A stretch of DNA of 64,000 bases, taken from the NCBI RefSeq assembly GCF_014654895.1, contig NZ_BNBE01000003.1, positions 152,501-216,500 of the forward strand. Reading direction: 5' to 3'. Position 1 is the first letter of the stretch; each line of letters starts with the position of its first letter. Shown one piece after another: positions 37,047-44,656 of the stretch. A program made the position numbers and the translations under genes. This DNA is from Streptomyces filamentosus (GTDB lineage: Bacteria; Actinomycetota; Actinomycetes; Streptomycetales; Streptomycetaceae). The notes under the pieces were generated by a model that worked only from the letters and a program-made list of their open reading frames with translations, made no database searches and was not told the DNA's origin.

Positions 37047-38787
37047 TCGGCAGCCGCCGGTCCTTGCCGAAGCCCTTCGCCGAGATCTTGGTGCCCGGCG
37101 GGTACTGGCGCCGCTTGTACTCCGCCGCGTCCACCATCCGCAGCGTCCGCGCCACCAGCTCCGGGTCGAAGCCGGCCGCCACGATCGCGTCCGTGCCCTC
37201 GTCCCCGTCCACGTACCGGGCGAGGATCCGGTCGAGCACGTCGTAGTCCGGCAGCGAGTCCGTGTCGACCTGGCCGGGCCGCAGCTCGGCGCTGGGCGGC
37301 TTCACGATCGAGTTCTCCGGGATCGGCGGGGTCTGGCCGCGCTCCTCGGCGGCCCGGTTGCGCCAGCGGGCCAGCCGGAAGACGTCCGTCTTGTAGACGT
37401 CCTTGATCGGGCCGTAGGCGCCGACGGAGTCGCCGTAGAGGGTGGAGTAGCCCACGGCCAGCTCGGACTTGTTGCCGGGGGCGAGGACGAGGTGGCCCTC
37501 CTGGTTGGAGACCGCCATCAGGGTGGTGCCGCGCAGCCGGGACTGGAGGTTCTCCTCGGCCAGGCCGGTCAGCTCCAGGGCCGCCGTGTAGGCGTCGAAC
37601 ATCGGCTCGATGGAGACGGTGCGGAAGCGCAGGCCGGTGCGGCGGGCCAGCTCGGCCGCGTCGTCCCTCGAGTGCTGGGAGGAGTACTTCGACGGCATCG
37701 ACACCCCGTGCACCCGGTCCGCGCCCAGCGCGTCGCAGGCGATCGCGGCGACGAGCGCCGAGTCGATCCCGCCGGAGAGGCCGACCAGCACCGAGCTGAA
37801 ACCGTTCTTCGCCACGTACGCGCGGAGCCCGACGACCAGCGCCGAGTAGACCTCCTCGTCGTCGTCCAGCCGCTGCGCGTAACCGCCCGTCAGCTCCGGC
37901 TCGTACGCCGGGAGCACCTCCCCGGCCTCCCCGGCGAGCACCGCCCGGTCGATCCGCAGCCCGTCGTCCACCACCGTGCCCGGCGCCGGCGCCTCCGGGT
38001 CGGCCGCCGGCAGGTCCAGGTCGAGGACCACGCTGCCCTCGGTGAACTGCGGGGCCCGCGCGATCACCTCCCCCGCCGCGTCCACCACGATCGAGTCCCC
38101 GTCGAAGACCAGCTCGTCCTGCCCGCCGGTCGTCGCCAGGTACGCCGTCGTGCAGCCGGCCTCCTGGGCCCGCTTGCGGACCAGTTCGAGCCGGGTGTCG
38201 TCCTTGTCCCGCTCGTACGGCGAGGCGTTCACCGACAGCAGCAGCCCGGCCCGGGCGCTGCGCGCCGCCGGCACCCGGCCGCCCTCCTGCCACAGGTCCT
38301 CGCAGATCGCGAGCGCCACGTCGACCCCGCGCACCCGCAGCACCGGCAGGGTGTCGCCCTGCACGAAGTAGCGGAACTCGTCGAAGACGCCGTAGTTCGG
38401 CAGGTGGTGCTTGGCGAAGCGGAGCACGGCCCGGCCGCGGTGCAGCACCGCCGCCGCGTTCTCCGGGGAGCCCGCCGGGCGGCCGAGCCGGGGCACCGCC
38501 CGCTCGGTCCGGTCGAGGTAGCCGACGACCACCGGCACCTCCCCGAAGCCCTCGTCGGCGAGCCGCTCCGCGAGCGCGAGCAGCGCCGCCCGGGAGGCCT
38601 CGACGAAGGACGGCCGCAGGGCCAGGTCCTCGACGGGGTAGCCGGTCAGCGCCATCTCGGGAAAGGCGACGAGGTGCGCGCCCTGGCCGACGGCGTGCCG
38701 GGTCCAGTGGACGATCGCCTCGGAGTTCCCGGCGACGTCCCCGACGGTCGAGTCGATCTGATTCAGCGCGAGGCGTAGTTGAGGCAT
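37000..38787 (-). CDS. nadE: Glutamine-dependent NAD+ synthase
   Basis: A 595-aa two-domain enzyme making NAD+ from deamido-NAD+, ATP and glutamine. The N-terminal nitrilase-type glutaminase has the triad Glu44 (FPEMALTGYP), Lys126 (AKHHLPNYG) and Cys162 (ALAICEDLW). The C-terminal ammonia-using synthase begins near residue 315 and has the P-loop GLSGGIDSALVAA, SMPSKYSSQHS and the late TKISAKGFGKDRRLPITNRW. It overlaps the convergent MFS gene by 47 bp. The upstream promoter lies in 38788-38936, divergent from an amino-acid permease. Confidence 0.96.
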   Translation of the reverse strand: MPQLRLALNQIDSTVGDVAGNSEAIVHWTRHAVGQGAHLVAFPEMALTGYPVEDLALRPSFVEASRAALLALAERLADEGFGEVPVVVGYLDRTERAVPRLGRPAGSPENAAAVLHRGRAVLRFAKHHLPNYGVFDEFRYFVQGDTLPVLRVRGVDVALAICEDLWQEGGRVPAARSARAGLLLSVNASPYERDKDDTRLELVRKRAQEAGCTTAYLATTGGQDELVFDGDSIVVDAAGEVIARAPQFTEGSVVLDLDLPAADPEAPAPGTVVDDGLRIDRAVLAGEAGEVLPAYEPELTGGYAQRLDDDEEVYSALVVGLRAYVAKNGFSSVLVGLSGGIDSALVAAIACDALGADRVHGVSMPSKYSSQHSRDDAAELARRTGLRFRTVSIEPMFDAYTAALELTGLAEENLQSRLRGTTLMAVSNQEGHLVLAPGNKSELAVGYSTLYGDSVGAYGPIKDVYKTDVFRLARWRNRAAEERGQTPPIPENSIVKPPSAELRPGQVDTDSLPDYDVLDRILARYVDGDEGTDAIVAAGFDPELVARTLRMVDAAEYKRRQYPPGTKISAKGFGKDRRLPITNRWRETPTPPPAS

Positions 38788-38936
38788 GTCCCCAGTCTAA
38801 TCGTCAGATCGACGCTATGTCCTGGAAAGCATGGCCGATTCCCGTCGGCTTCCCGCCGCGCCGACCGTCTCCACCCGGACGGGTGCCCCCTTCCGCCCGA
38901 CATGCGGAGAACGCCCGCCCATCTGATCATGGGCCC

Positions 38937-40418
38937 ATGACGACCACTGACGATCCGGCGGAGTCGGCCCGACCCGCCTCGGGCGAGGACGCGGCGGTCC
39001 TCCAGGACGACGGCACCAAAAGGCAGTTCATCTCCTGGCTGACGCTCGCCTTCATGACCACGGCGTCCGTCGCCTCCCTGCGGCCCGCGCCGACCATGGC
39101 CATCTACGGCCTGGCCGCGATCTTCCTCTACCTCCTGCCCGCCATCGTCTTCCTCCTCCCCACCGCCCTCGTCGGCGCCGAACTCGCCTCCGGCTGGTCC
39201 GGCGGCATCTACCGCTGGGTCAGCGAGGCCCTCGGCAAACCGCTCGGCTTCCTCGCCGTCTGGTGCCAGTTCGCCATGACGATCGCCTACTACCCGAGCC
39301 TGCTCGCCTACGTCGCCTCGACCTTCGCGTACGTCATCGACCCCTCGCTCGCCGAGAACGGCCTCTACGTCGCGATCGTCATCGTCACCGTCTACTGGGC
39401 CGGCGTCTGGGTCTCCTCGCGCGGCACCCGCGCCATCGCCGGGCTCTCCTCCTTCGGCCTGATCGTCGGCACCCTGATCCCCGGCGTGCTCCTCGTCCTG
39501 CTCGGCATGGTCTTCCTCGGCCAGGGCAACCCCTCCGCCCAGCCGATGAGCCCCGACCACTGGCTGCCGCCGTGGACCGGCCTCGCCAGCCTCGTCCTCA
39601 TCGTCAACAACTTCCTGTCCTACGCGGGCATGGAGATGAACGGCGTCCACGTCTCCTCGCTGCGCGAACCCAAGCGCGAGTACCCCAAGGCGATGTTCCT
39701 GGCCACCGGGCTCGTCCTGCTGATCTTCATCCTCCCGGCCCTCGCCATCGCCTGGGTCATGCCGTCCGACCAGCTCAGCCTCACCGCCGGCCTCATGCAG
39801 GCCTTCGGCGCCTTCTTCGACCACTTCTCCATCGGCTGGATGACCCGGGTCGTCGGCGTCATGCTGGTCTGCGCCGCCCTCGGCGGCATGCTCACCTGGC
39901 TCTCCGGACCCGCCAAGGGCCTCGTCCTGCTCTCCCGCCAGGAGGGCTACCTCCCGCCCGCCTTCCAGAAGTTCAACAAGGCGGGCTCGCCGACCAGCAT
40001 CATGGTCGCCCAGGGCGTGATCACCACCCTGATCGGCGTCCTGTACGCCTTCAGCGACAGCGTCTCCAGCTCCTACTGGATGTTCTCCGTCATCACGGTG
40101 CAGATCTACCTGATCGCCTACCTGCTGATGTTCGTCGCCGTCGTCAAGCTCCGCCGCACCCAGCCCGACGTCGAGCGCGGCTTCCGCGTCCCCGCCGTCA
40201 CCTGGGTCGCCGCCGTCGGCTTCGTCGCCTCCGTCCTCGCCCTCGTCATCGGCTTCGTCCCGCCCGACCAGTTCGACGGCGAACCCCTCTGGCGCTACCT
40301 CCTCGTCGTCGGCGGCGGCCTGGTCGTCCTCGGCCTCCTCATCCCCGGGCTGCTCCTCAAGTACCGCAAGCCCGAATGGGTCCACCCCGACCACCGGGAA
40401 CCTTCCGGCACTCCCTGA
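38937..40418 (+). CDS. APC-superfamily amino-acid permease/antiporter
   Basis: A 493-aa membrane protein with about 12-13 helices and of GadC/YjeM-like type. Marks are FMTTASVASLRPAPTMAIYGLAAIFLYLLPAIVFLLPTALVGAELAS (in segments), GGIYRWVSEALGKPLGFLAVW, and SYAGMEMNGVHVSSLREPKREYPKAMF, the conserved loop of glutamate:GABA antiporter-like proteins. The N-terminus is acidic and cytoplasmic. The start is the ATG in GGGCCCATGACGACC; no strong ribosome binding site is visible. The substrate is not identifiable. A DUF998 gene follows 13 nt later. Confidence 0.87.
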   Translation: MTTTDDPAESARPASGEDAAVLQDDGTKRQFISWLTLAFMTTASVASLRPAPTMAIYGLAAIFLYLLPAIVFLLPTALVGAELASGWSGGIYRWVSEALGKPLGFLAVWCQFAMTIAYYPSLLAYVASTFAYVIDPSLAENGLYVAIVIVTVYWAGVWVSSRGTRAIAGLSSFGLIVGTLIPGVLLVLLGMVFLGQGNPSAQPMSPDHWLPPWTGLASLVLIVNNFLSYAGMEMNGVHVSSLREPKREYPKAMFLATGLVLLIFILPALAIAWVMPSDQLSLTAGLMQAFGAFFDHFSIGWMTRVVGVMLVCAALGGMLTWLSGPAKGLVLLSRQEGYLPPAFQKFNKAGSPTSIMVAQGVITTLIGVLYAFSDSVSSSYWMFSVITVQIYLIAYLLMFVAVVKLRRTQPDVERGFRVPAVTWVAAVGFVASVLALVIGFVPPDQFDGEPLWRYLLVVGGGLVVLGLLIPGLLLKYRKPEWVHPDHREPSGTP

Positions 40419-40431
40419 CGTCTGACCCCGT

Positions 40432-41223
40432 ATGCCCGGAAAGGTCACGCGCGCGTCCGCCGTCCTGCTGTTCCTGGGGGCGCTCGCGTACACCGCCTGG
40501 GTCCTCGAAGTCGTGGTGCGGACCGGTCTCGACCCGGTCCGCACCTACGTCTCCGAGCTGGCCGCCGCCGACCAGCCGCTCGGCGGCCTCTTCCGCGCCA
40601 CCGACCTCGCCGCCGGGCTCCTCGTCCTCGCCGGCGCCGTCACCGGCCTCCTCGCCACCCGCGCCGCCGGCCCCCCGGCCGAACCCGGCGTCCCCAGCTG
40701 GGCCCGCACCGCCCCCGGGGCGGGCCGCCGCCCCTGGCTCCTCGCCGGCTGGGCCGCCCTCGCCCTCTTCGGCGCCGCCACCGCCGTCGACTCCCGCCTC
40801 CCGCTCAGCTGCGCCCCCACCACCGACCCCGAGTGCGCCGCCCGCGAGACCGCCGGACTCGTCCCCGCCACCCACACGGCCCACGCCGTCAGTTCGAGCC
40901 TCGCCCTGACCGGCGCGCTCCTCGCCATGGTCGCGCTCACCGTCGCCGCCCGCCGGTACGGCCTCTGGCCGCCGCTGGCCCGCAGCGGCCCGGTCCTCGT
41001 CGCCCTCGAAGCCGCCGCCACCGTCTGGACCCTCGCCGCCGTCGCCGCCTTCGAAGCCGGAAAGGGCCTGTGGTCCCTCGGCGCGGGCCAGCGCCTCCAG
41101 GTCCTCCTCGTCGCCGTCTGGACCGCCGTCCTCGCCGTCTCCCTCGCCCGCGAGCACCCGCGCACGCCGACGGGGGACCGGCGGGACCGCCGGGACCGGC
41201 GCCGGGAGAGGACCCGCGGATGA
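40432..41223 (+). CDS. DUF998-family membrane protein
   Basis: A 263-aa protein with about six predicted helices. The pattern ASAVLLFLGALAYTAWVLEVVVRTGLDPVRTYVSELAAADQPLGGLFRATD is the DUF998 opening (read in segments). A periplasmic loop carries a cysteine pair (SCAPTTDPEC) followed by a conserved THTAHAVSSSLAL histidine helix. The C-terminus is very basic (GDRRDRRDRRRERTRG). It begins 13 nt after the permease and is probably co-transcribed with it and the hydrolase 37 nt downstream. The function of DUF998 is unknown. Confidence 0.8.
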   Translation: MPGKVTRASAVLLFLGALAYTAWVLEVVVRTGLDPVRTYVSELAAADQPLGGLFRATDLAAGLLVLAGAVTGLLATRAAGPPAEPGVPSWARTAPGAGRRPWLLAGWAALALFGAATAVDSRLPLSCAPTTDPECAARETAGLVPATHTAHAVSSSLALTGALLAMVALTVAARRYGLWPPLARSGPVLVALEAAATVWTLAAVAAFEAGKGLWSLGAGQRLQVLLVAVWTAVLAVSLAREHPRTPTGDRRDRRDRRRERTRG

Positions 41224-41260
41224 CCCCCGTACCCCCGCAGCGCGGCGAGAGGACCCGAGG

Positions 41261-42076
41261 ATGACCTTCGTACGTCTCGGGGGCACCGCCCACCACGTGG
41301 TCGTCGACGGGCGGGGGCCGGTCTGCGTGCTCTCCGCCGGACTCGGCCTCGGCTGGTTCGACTGGGACCCGGTCGCGGCGCTGCTCGCCCCGCACCGCAC
41401 CGTCGTCCGCTTCGACCGTCCCGGCCACGGCCTCTCCCAGGGCAGCACCGCGCCCCCCACCCTGGCGGGCGAGGCCGACCGGATCGCCGGCCTCCTCGAC
41501 GCCCTCGGCCTGCCCGGGCCCGTCACCCTCGTCGGCCACTCGATCGCGGGCCTCCACGCCGAGGGCTTCGCCCGGCTCCACCCGGACCGCACGGCCGCCC
41601 TCGTCCTCCTCGACTCCTCCGTGGAGGACCGCCCCCGCACCACCGGCTCCGCCTGGACCGTCCCCGCCGGGACCGTCCTCACCGCCCTCGGCCTGCCCGC
41701 CGCCCTCGGCCCGGCCCTCCGCCGGCTCGCCCTGCGCCCCGACACCGCCCCGCCCGCCGAGGTCCGCCGCGTCTACCGCACCTCACGCGCCTGGCGCGGC
41801 CCGCTGCGCGAGAACGCCCGCTACGGCGCCGTCGCCGCCGAACTCCTCGCCCTGCGCCGCACCCGCCCGCTGCCCCCCGGCGCCCCCGTCACCGTCCTCG
41901 CCGCCCCCGACGGCTCCGCCCGCTGGGAGCGCCGCCAGCGCACGCTGGCCCGACGGCTCGGCGCCCGCTACGAGGCGGCCGTGCCCTCGGGCCACCTGGT
42001 CATGCGGGACGACCCGGGCACGGTGGCCCGGGTCGTCCTGGAAACGGGCGGGGCGGGCGGTCAGGAGGCGGCGTAG
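41261..42076 (+). CDS. Alpha/beta-fold hydrolase
   Basis: A 271-aa hydrolase. The nucleophile elbow is GHSIAG (about residues 90-95). The oxyanion strand region is VCVLSAGLGLGWFDWDPV, followed by VVRFDRPGHGLSQG and a late PVTVLAAPDGSARWERRQ with a candidate acid and then PSGHLVMRDDP with the catalytic histidine. There is no signal peptide. The substrate is unknown; relatives hydrolyse esters or lactones. GAGGACCCGAGG precedes the ATG. The last 16 bp overlap the convergent CBS-domain gene. Confidence 0.87.
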   Translation: MTFVRLGGTAHHVVVDGRGPVCVLSAGLGLGWFDWDPVAALLAPHRTVVRFDRPGHGLSQGSTAPPTLAGEADRIAGLLDALGLPGPVTLVGHSIAGLHAEGFARLHPDRTAALVLLDSSVEDRPRTTGSAWTVPAGTVLTALGLPAALGPALRRLALRPDTAPPAEVRRVYRTSRAWRGPLRENARYGAVAAELLALRRTRPLPPGAPVTVLAAPDGSARWERRQRTLARRLGARYEAAVPSGHLVMRDDPGTVARVVLETGGAGGQEAA

Positions 42077-42480
42077 ACGCTCGCGCAGAACGCCTTCAGC
42101 TGCTCGTCCGACAGCCGCTGCGCCAGATCGGCCTCGCTGATCATGCCGACCAGCCGCTTGTTCTCGATCACCGGCAGCCGCCGGATCTGGTGGCTCTGCA
42201 TCTCCTCCAGGACCGCGCCCACGTCCGCGCCCGCGTCGATCCAGCGCGGGGTGCCCTGCACGATCGAGCCGCAGGTCACCTTCGCCGGGTCGTGGCCCAT
42301 CGCCACACAGCGGACCACGATGTCGCGGTCGGTCACGATGCCGCAGAGCCGTTCGTTCTCGTCGGCGACAGGAAGCGCCCCCACGTTCAGTTCGCGCATC
42401 AGCTGCGCCGCGCGGTCGAGAGTCTCGTGTTCCGGGATCCAGCGGGCCCCCGGGTGCATGATGTCCTTCGCCGTGGTCAT
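42061..42480 (-). CDS. CBS-domain pair protein
   Basis: A 139-aa cytosolic protein consisting of two CBS motifs: AKDIMHPGARWIPEHETLDRAAQLMRELNVGALPVADENERLCGIVTDRDIV (in segments, about 3-57) and the second half with ADVGAVLEEMQSHQIRRLPVIENKRLVGMISEADLAQ (about 80-120). Such pairs bind adenosine nucleotides (AMP, ATP or NAD derivatives) and sense energy state. Streptomyces carries many. No fused effector domain is present. It follows the DUF305 gene by 127 nt with a hairpin between them, so it is probably independently transcribed. Confidence 0.9.
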   Translation of the reverse strand: MTTAKDIMHPGARWIPEHETLDRAAQLMRELNVGALPVADENERLCGIVTDRDIVVRCVAMGHDPAKVTCGSIVQGTPRWIDAGADVGAVLEEMQSHQIRRLPVIENKRLVGMISEADLAQRLSDEQLKAFCASVYAAS

Positions 42481-42555
42481 GGGGTGCGTGCCTTTCGTCG
42501 GACGTCCTTGGGCGTACGTCGGTCCCCGAGCGCCTTCATTCTGCGGGCACGCGTC

Positions 42556-42587
42556 GGCCCCCGCGACCGCAGCGGGTCACGGGGGCC
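42556..42587 (-). terminator. Hairpin after the DUF305 gene
   Basis: GGCCCCCG-C-GACC pairs with GGTC-A-CGGGGGCC with one mismatch, 20 nt past the DUF305 stop on the minus strand. Confidence 0.55.
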
Positions 42588-42607
42588 GGGAACGTCCTGC
42601 GGACGCC

Positions 42608-43234
42608 TCAGGCGGTGGCGCCGCGCTTGCGGAGCATGTCCGCCATCAGCAGGATCTCCGACTCCTGGGCGTCGACCATGCCCTGGGCGAGGTTCCGCTC
42701 GACCTCCACCGAGCACCGCTCCACGCACCCCTGGGCCATGTGGACCCCGCCCCTGTGGTGGGCGGTCATCAGCCGCAGGTAGAGGATCTCGGCCTCCTTG
42801 CCGGACGCCTTCCGCAGGGCGTCCAGCTGCGCCTTCGTCGCCATGCCCGGCATCAGCGCGCCGTCCCCGGAGCCGGTGGCGGGCATGTCCATCCAGGTCA
42901 TCGGCGCGGTGCCGGACTCGACCTTGGGCAGCTTCCACAGGTCGAGCCAGCCGAGCATCATGCCCCGCTGGTTGGCCTGGGTGTTGGCGATGTCGTACGC
43001 GAGCCGGCGGACCTCGGGGTCCTCGGTCCGGTCCCGGACGATGAAGGACATCTCGACGGCCTGCTGGTGATGGACCGACATGTCCCGGGCGAAGCCGGCG
43101 TCCGCGGAGGCGCTGACGGGGGTGCCGGGCGCCTCCTCGCGGTCCGCCGAGGCGACCGTGACCGCGCCCGCGGCGAACAGCACCGAGAGGGCGACCGCGG
43201 TGACCGCGGCGTACCGCGTGCGGCGGCCGTTCAC
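42608..43234 (-). CDS. DUF305-family exported protein
   Basis: A 208-aa protein with an N-terminal membrane or signal segment (YAAVTAVALSVLFAAGAVTVASA). The DUF305 ferritin-like helical domain has the histidine/methionine-rich signatures FARDMSVHHQQAVEM and LMTAHHRGGVHMAQ. A methionine-rich stretch (MTWMDMPATGSGDGALMPGM) lies between. DUF305 proteins such as CopM bind copper, so a metal role is plausible but unproven. The GTG start overlaps the DUF3105 stop as GTGA, so the two proteins are produced together. Confidence 0.88.
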   Translation of the reverse strand: MNGRRTRYAAVTAVALSVLFAAGAVTVASADREEAPGTPVSASADAGFARDMSVHHQQAVEMSFIVRDRTEDPEVRRLAYDIANTQANQRGMMLGWLDLWKLPKVESGTAPMTWMDMPATGSGDGALMPGMATKAQLDALRKASGKEAEILYLRLMTAHHRGGVHMAQGCVERCSVEVERNLAQGMVDAQESEILLMADMLRKRGATA

Positions 43235-43908
43235 TGGCCCATCCCCGCGCCGCCCACGCCGTCGGCGCCGACGCCGCCGGTGCAGGCCGCGCCCGGCTCG
43301 GGGGTCTGGGCGCCCTGCACGTACTTGGTGAAGAAGGCGTCCACGCGCGGGTCGGTCGCGCTGTCCACGGTGACCTGCTTGCCCCAGGCGCTGAGCATGA
43401 TCGCGCCGGTCTGGTCGTCGACCGGGCTCATCAGCGTGTAGGGGGTCTTGGAGACCTTGTCCTTCAGCTTGTCCAGGTCGGCCGCGGCGGCCTTCTTGGT
43501 GTACGTCACCCAGACGGCGCCGTGCTCCAGGGAGTGCACCGCGTTCACCTCGGGGACGGCCTTGTCGTAGACGTCGCCGTCGCAGTTCAGCCACACCGGG
43601 TGGTGGTCGCCGCCGACCGGCGGCTTCATGTCGTACTTCACGGCCGTCTCGACGTGGTTGCGGCCGAGCTTCTTCGCGTCCCAGGACTTCTCGCCGACGA
43701 TGGGCGCCTTGGCGGCGGCCTCCTTGGCGTCCTCCTTGTCGGACTGCGTCTTGAGCACGTAGCCGCCGAAGCCGACGAGGCTCAGCACGACGACGGTGGA
43801 GATGCCGATGGTCAGGAAGCGGTTGCGGCGCTCGCGGGCCTGCTCGGCGCGGCGCATCTCCTCTATTCGGGCACGGCGGTCGGCGGAGGTGGAGCGGTTG
43901 GCGGCCAT
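43231..43908 (-). CDS. DUF3105-family membrane-anchored protein
   Basis: A 225-aa protein. A basic N-terminus (RRARIEEMRRAEQARERRNR) is followed by one membrane helix (about 31-52) and an extracytoplasmic DUF3105 domain with VKYDMKPPVGGDHHPVWLNCDGDVY and VHSLEHGAVWVTY. The repeated His residues and two cysteines (NCDG, ACTGG) suggest metal or redox chemistry. It is coupled to DUF305 by a GTGA overlap. The ribosome binding site GAAGGAC stands 10 nt before the ATG, behind an odd pyrimidine-rich leader. Confidence 0.88.
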   Translation of the reverse strand: MAANRSTSADRRARIEEMRRAEQARERRNRFLTIGISTVVVLSLVGFGGYVLKTQSDKEDAKEAAAKAPIVGEKSWDAKKLGRNHVETAVKYDMKPPVGGDHHPVWLNCDGDVYDKAVPEVNAVHSLEHGAVWVTYTKKAAAADLDKLKDKVSKTPYTLMSPVDDQTGAIMLSAWGKQVTVDSATDPRVDAFFTKYVQGAQTPEPGAACTGGVGADGVGGAGMGQ

Positions 43909-43930
43909 GGTGGTGTCGTCCTTCTGGGAA

Positions 43931-43968
43931 AGAAAAAACAGGGGGAAATAGGGGGGAGGCGTCGTTCG
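43931..43968 (-). promoter_or_regulatory. Polypyrimidine leader before DUF3105
   Basis: On the minus strand the 5' leader reads CCTCCCCCC, then TATTTCCCCC, then TGTTTTTTCTTTCCC, directly before the ribosome binding site. Such a C/U-only run is unusual for this genome. It could be a protein-binding leader or simply unstructured. The function is unknown. Confidence 0.4.
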
Positions 43969-44027
43969 GGCGGCGGGCGCCGCAAGGCACGGCCCGGGGC
44001 GGCCCGGCAGGCTCCGAAGGACGCGGC

Positions 44028-44444
44028 CTAGGTCCGGAGGACTTGAAGGACGTGCAGGTCCGGGGCGCGCGGCCGCGTCCCGGGGTCCCCCGTCGCGCCC
44101 TCGCCGGCGCGCGCGTCGCCGCGCGGCGGCCGGCCCTCCGCGTGCAGCGGCGGATCGAGGGGCGGCGCGCTGAGCACCGCGGGGGAGAGCGAGGGGAAGA
44201 GGGAGCAGTCGCCGCGGTCGTACGGGCAGACGTACGCGGCGGGCTCGGAGACCGGGGTGGCGGCGGGACCGGCCGGGGCCGTGAGCGCCGTGGCACTCCC
44301 CCCGCCGTGCCCCGGATGCCCGCCGGAACCGCCCGGACCGCCCCCCAGGCAGACGAAGAGCGCGGCGAGGAGCGTCGCCACGGCACTCACCAGTGCCAGG
44401 GGACGCGCGTGCTGGTACGGGCGTTCGAGCCGTAGGGCTCCCAT
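44028..44444 (-). CDS. Hypothetical membrane protein with His/Gly-rich loop
   Basis: A 138-aa protein. Residues 1-16 are basic and aromatic (MGALRLERPYQHARPL); one membrane helix follows (ALVSAVATLLAALFVCLGG); then GGPGGSGGHPGHGGGS, a cysteine pair in YVCPYDRGDCSLFPSLSPAVL, and a proline-rich stretch ending DLHVLQVLRT. I recognise no family. The organised C-terminus and position upstream of DUF3105-DUF305 on the same strand suggest a real gene, possibly functioning with them in metal handling. The frame is not strongly supported by motifs, hence moderate confidence. Confidence 0.55.
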   Translation of the reverse strand: MGALRLERPYQHARPLALVSAVATLLAALFVCLGGGPGGSGGHPGHGGGSATALTAPAGPAATPVSEPAAYVCPYDRGDCSLFPSLSPAVLSAPPLDPPLHAEGRPPRGDARAGEGATGDPGTRPRAPDLHVLQVLRT

Positions 44445-44533
44445 GGGCGCAGATCGTAGTGGGCGAGCGGCCTCCGTGGGCCGAACGGGGTACGACTTCC
44501 GGTGACACCCGGGGGGTGCTCGGTTATCTGTGT

Positions 44534-44575
44534 CACACCCGAACAGGCAGTATGGGTGTGCAACGTGCGCGAAAC
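44534..44575 (+). promoter_or_regulatory. Candidate control region of glnA2
   Basis: CACACCC (44534-44540) and GGGTGTG (44554-44560) form an inverted repeat with a 13-nt spacer. The following GCAAC-N6-GAAAC (44560-44575) resembles one GlnR a/b half-site pair (gTnAC-N6-GaAAC). The partner half-pair is not in register, so GlnR binding is uncertain. It ends 81 nt upstream of the start codon. Confidence 0.35.
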
Positions 44576-44656
44576 CATGTGGTGGGATGCTCAGGTGCCC
44601 CCCTGTGCCCGAGGCGGTGGGAGCAGGCGGCCTGACCAGCGAGGATGGGTGTGGAA

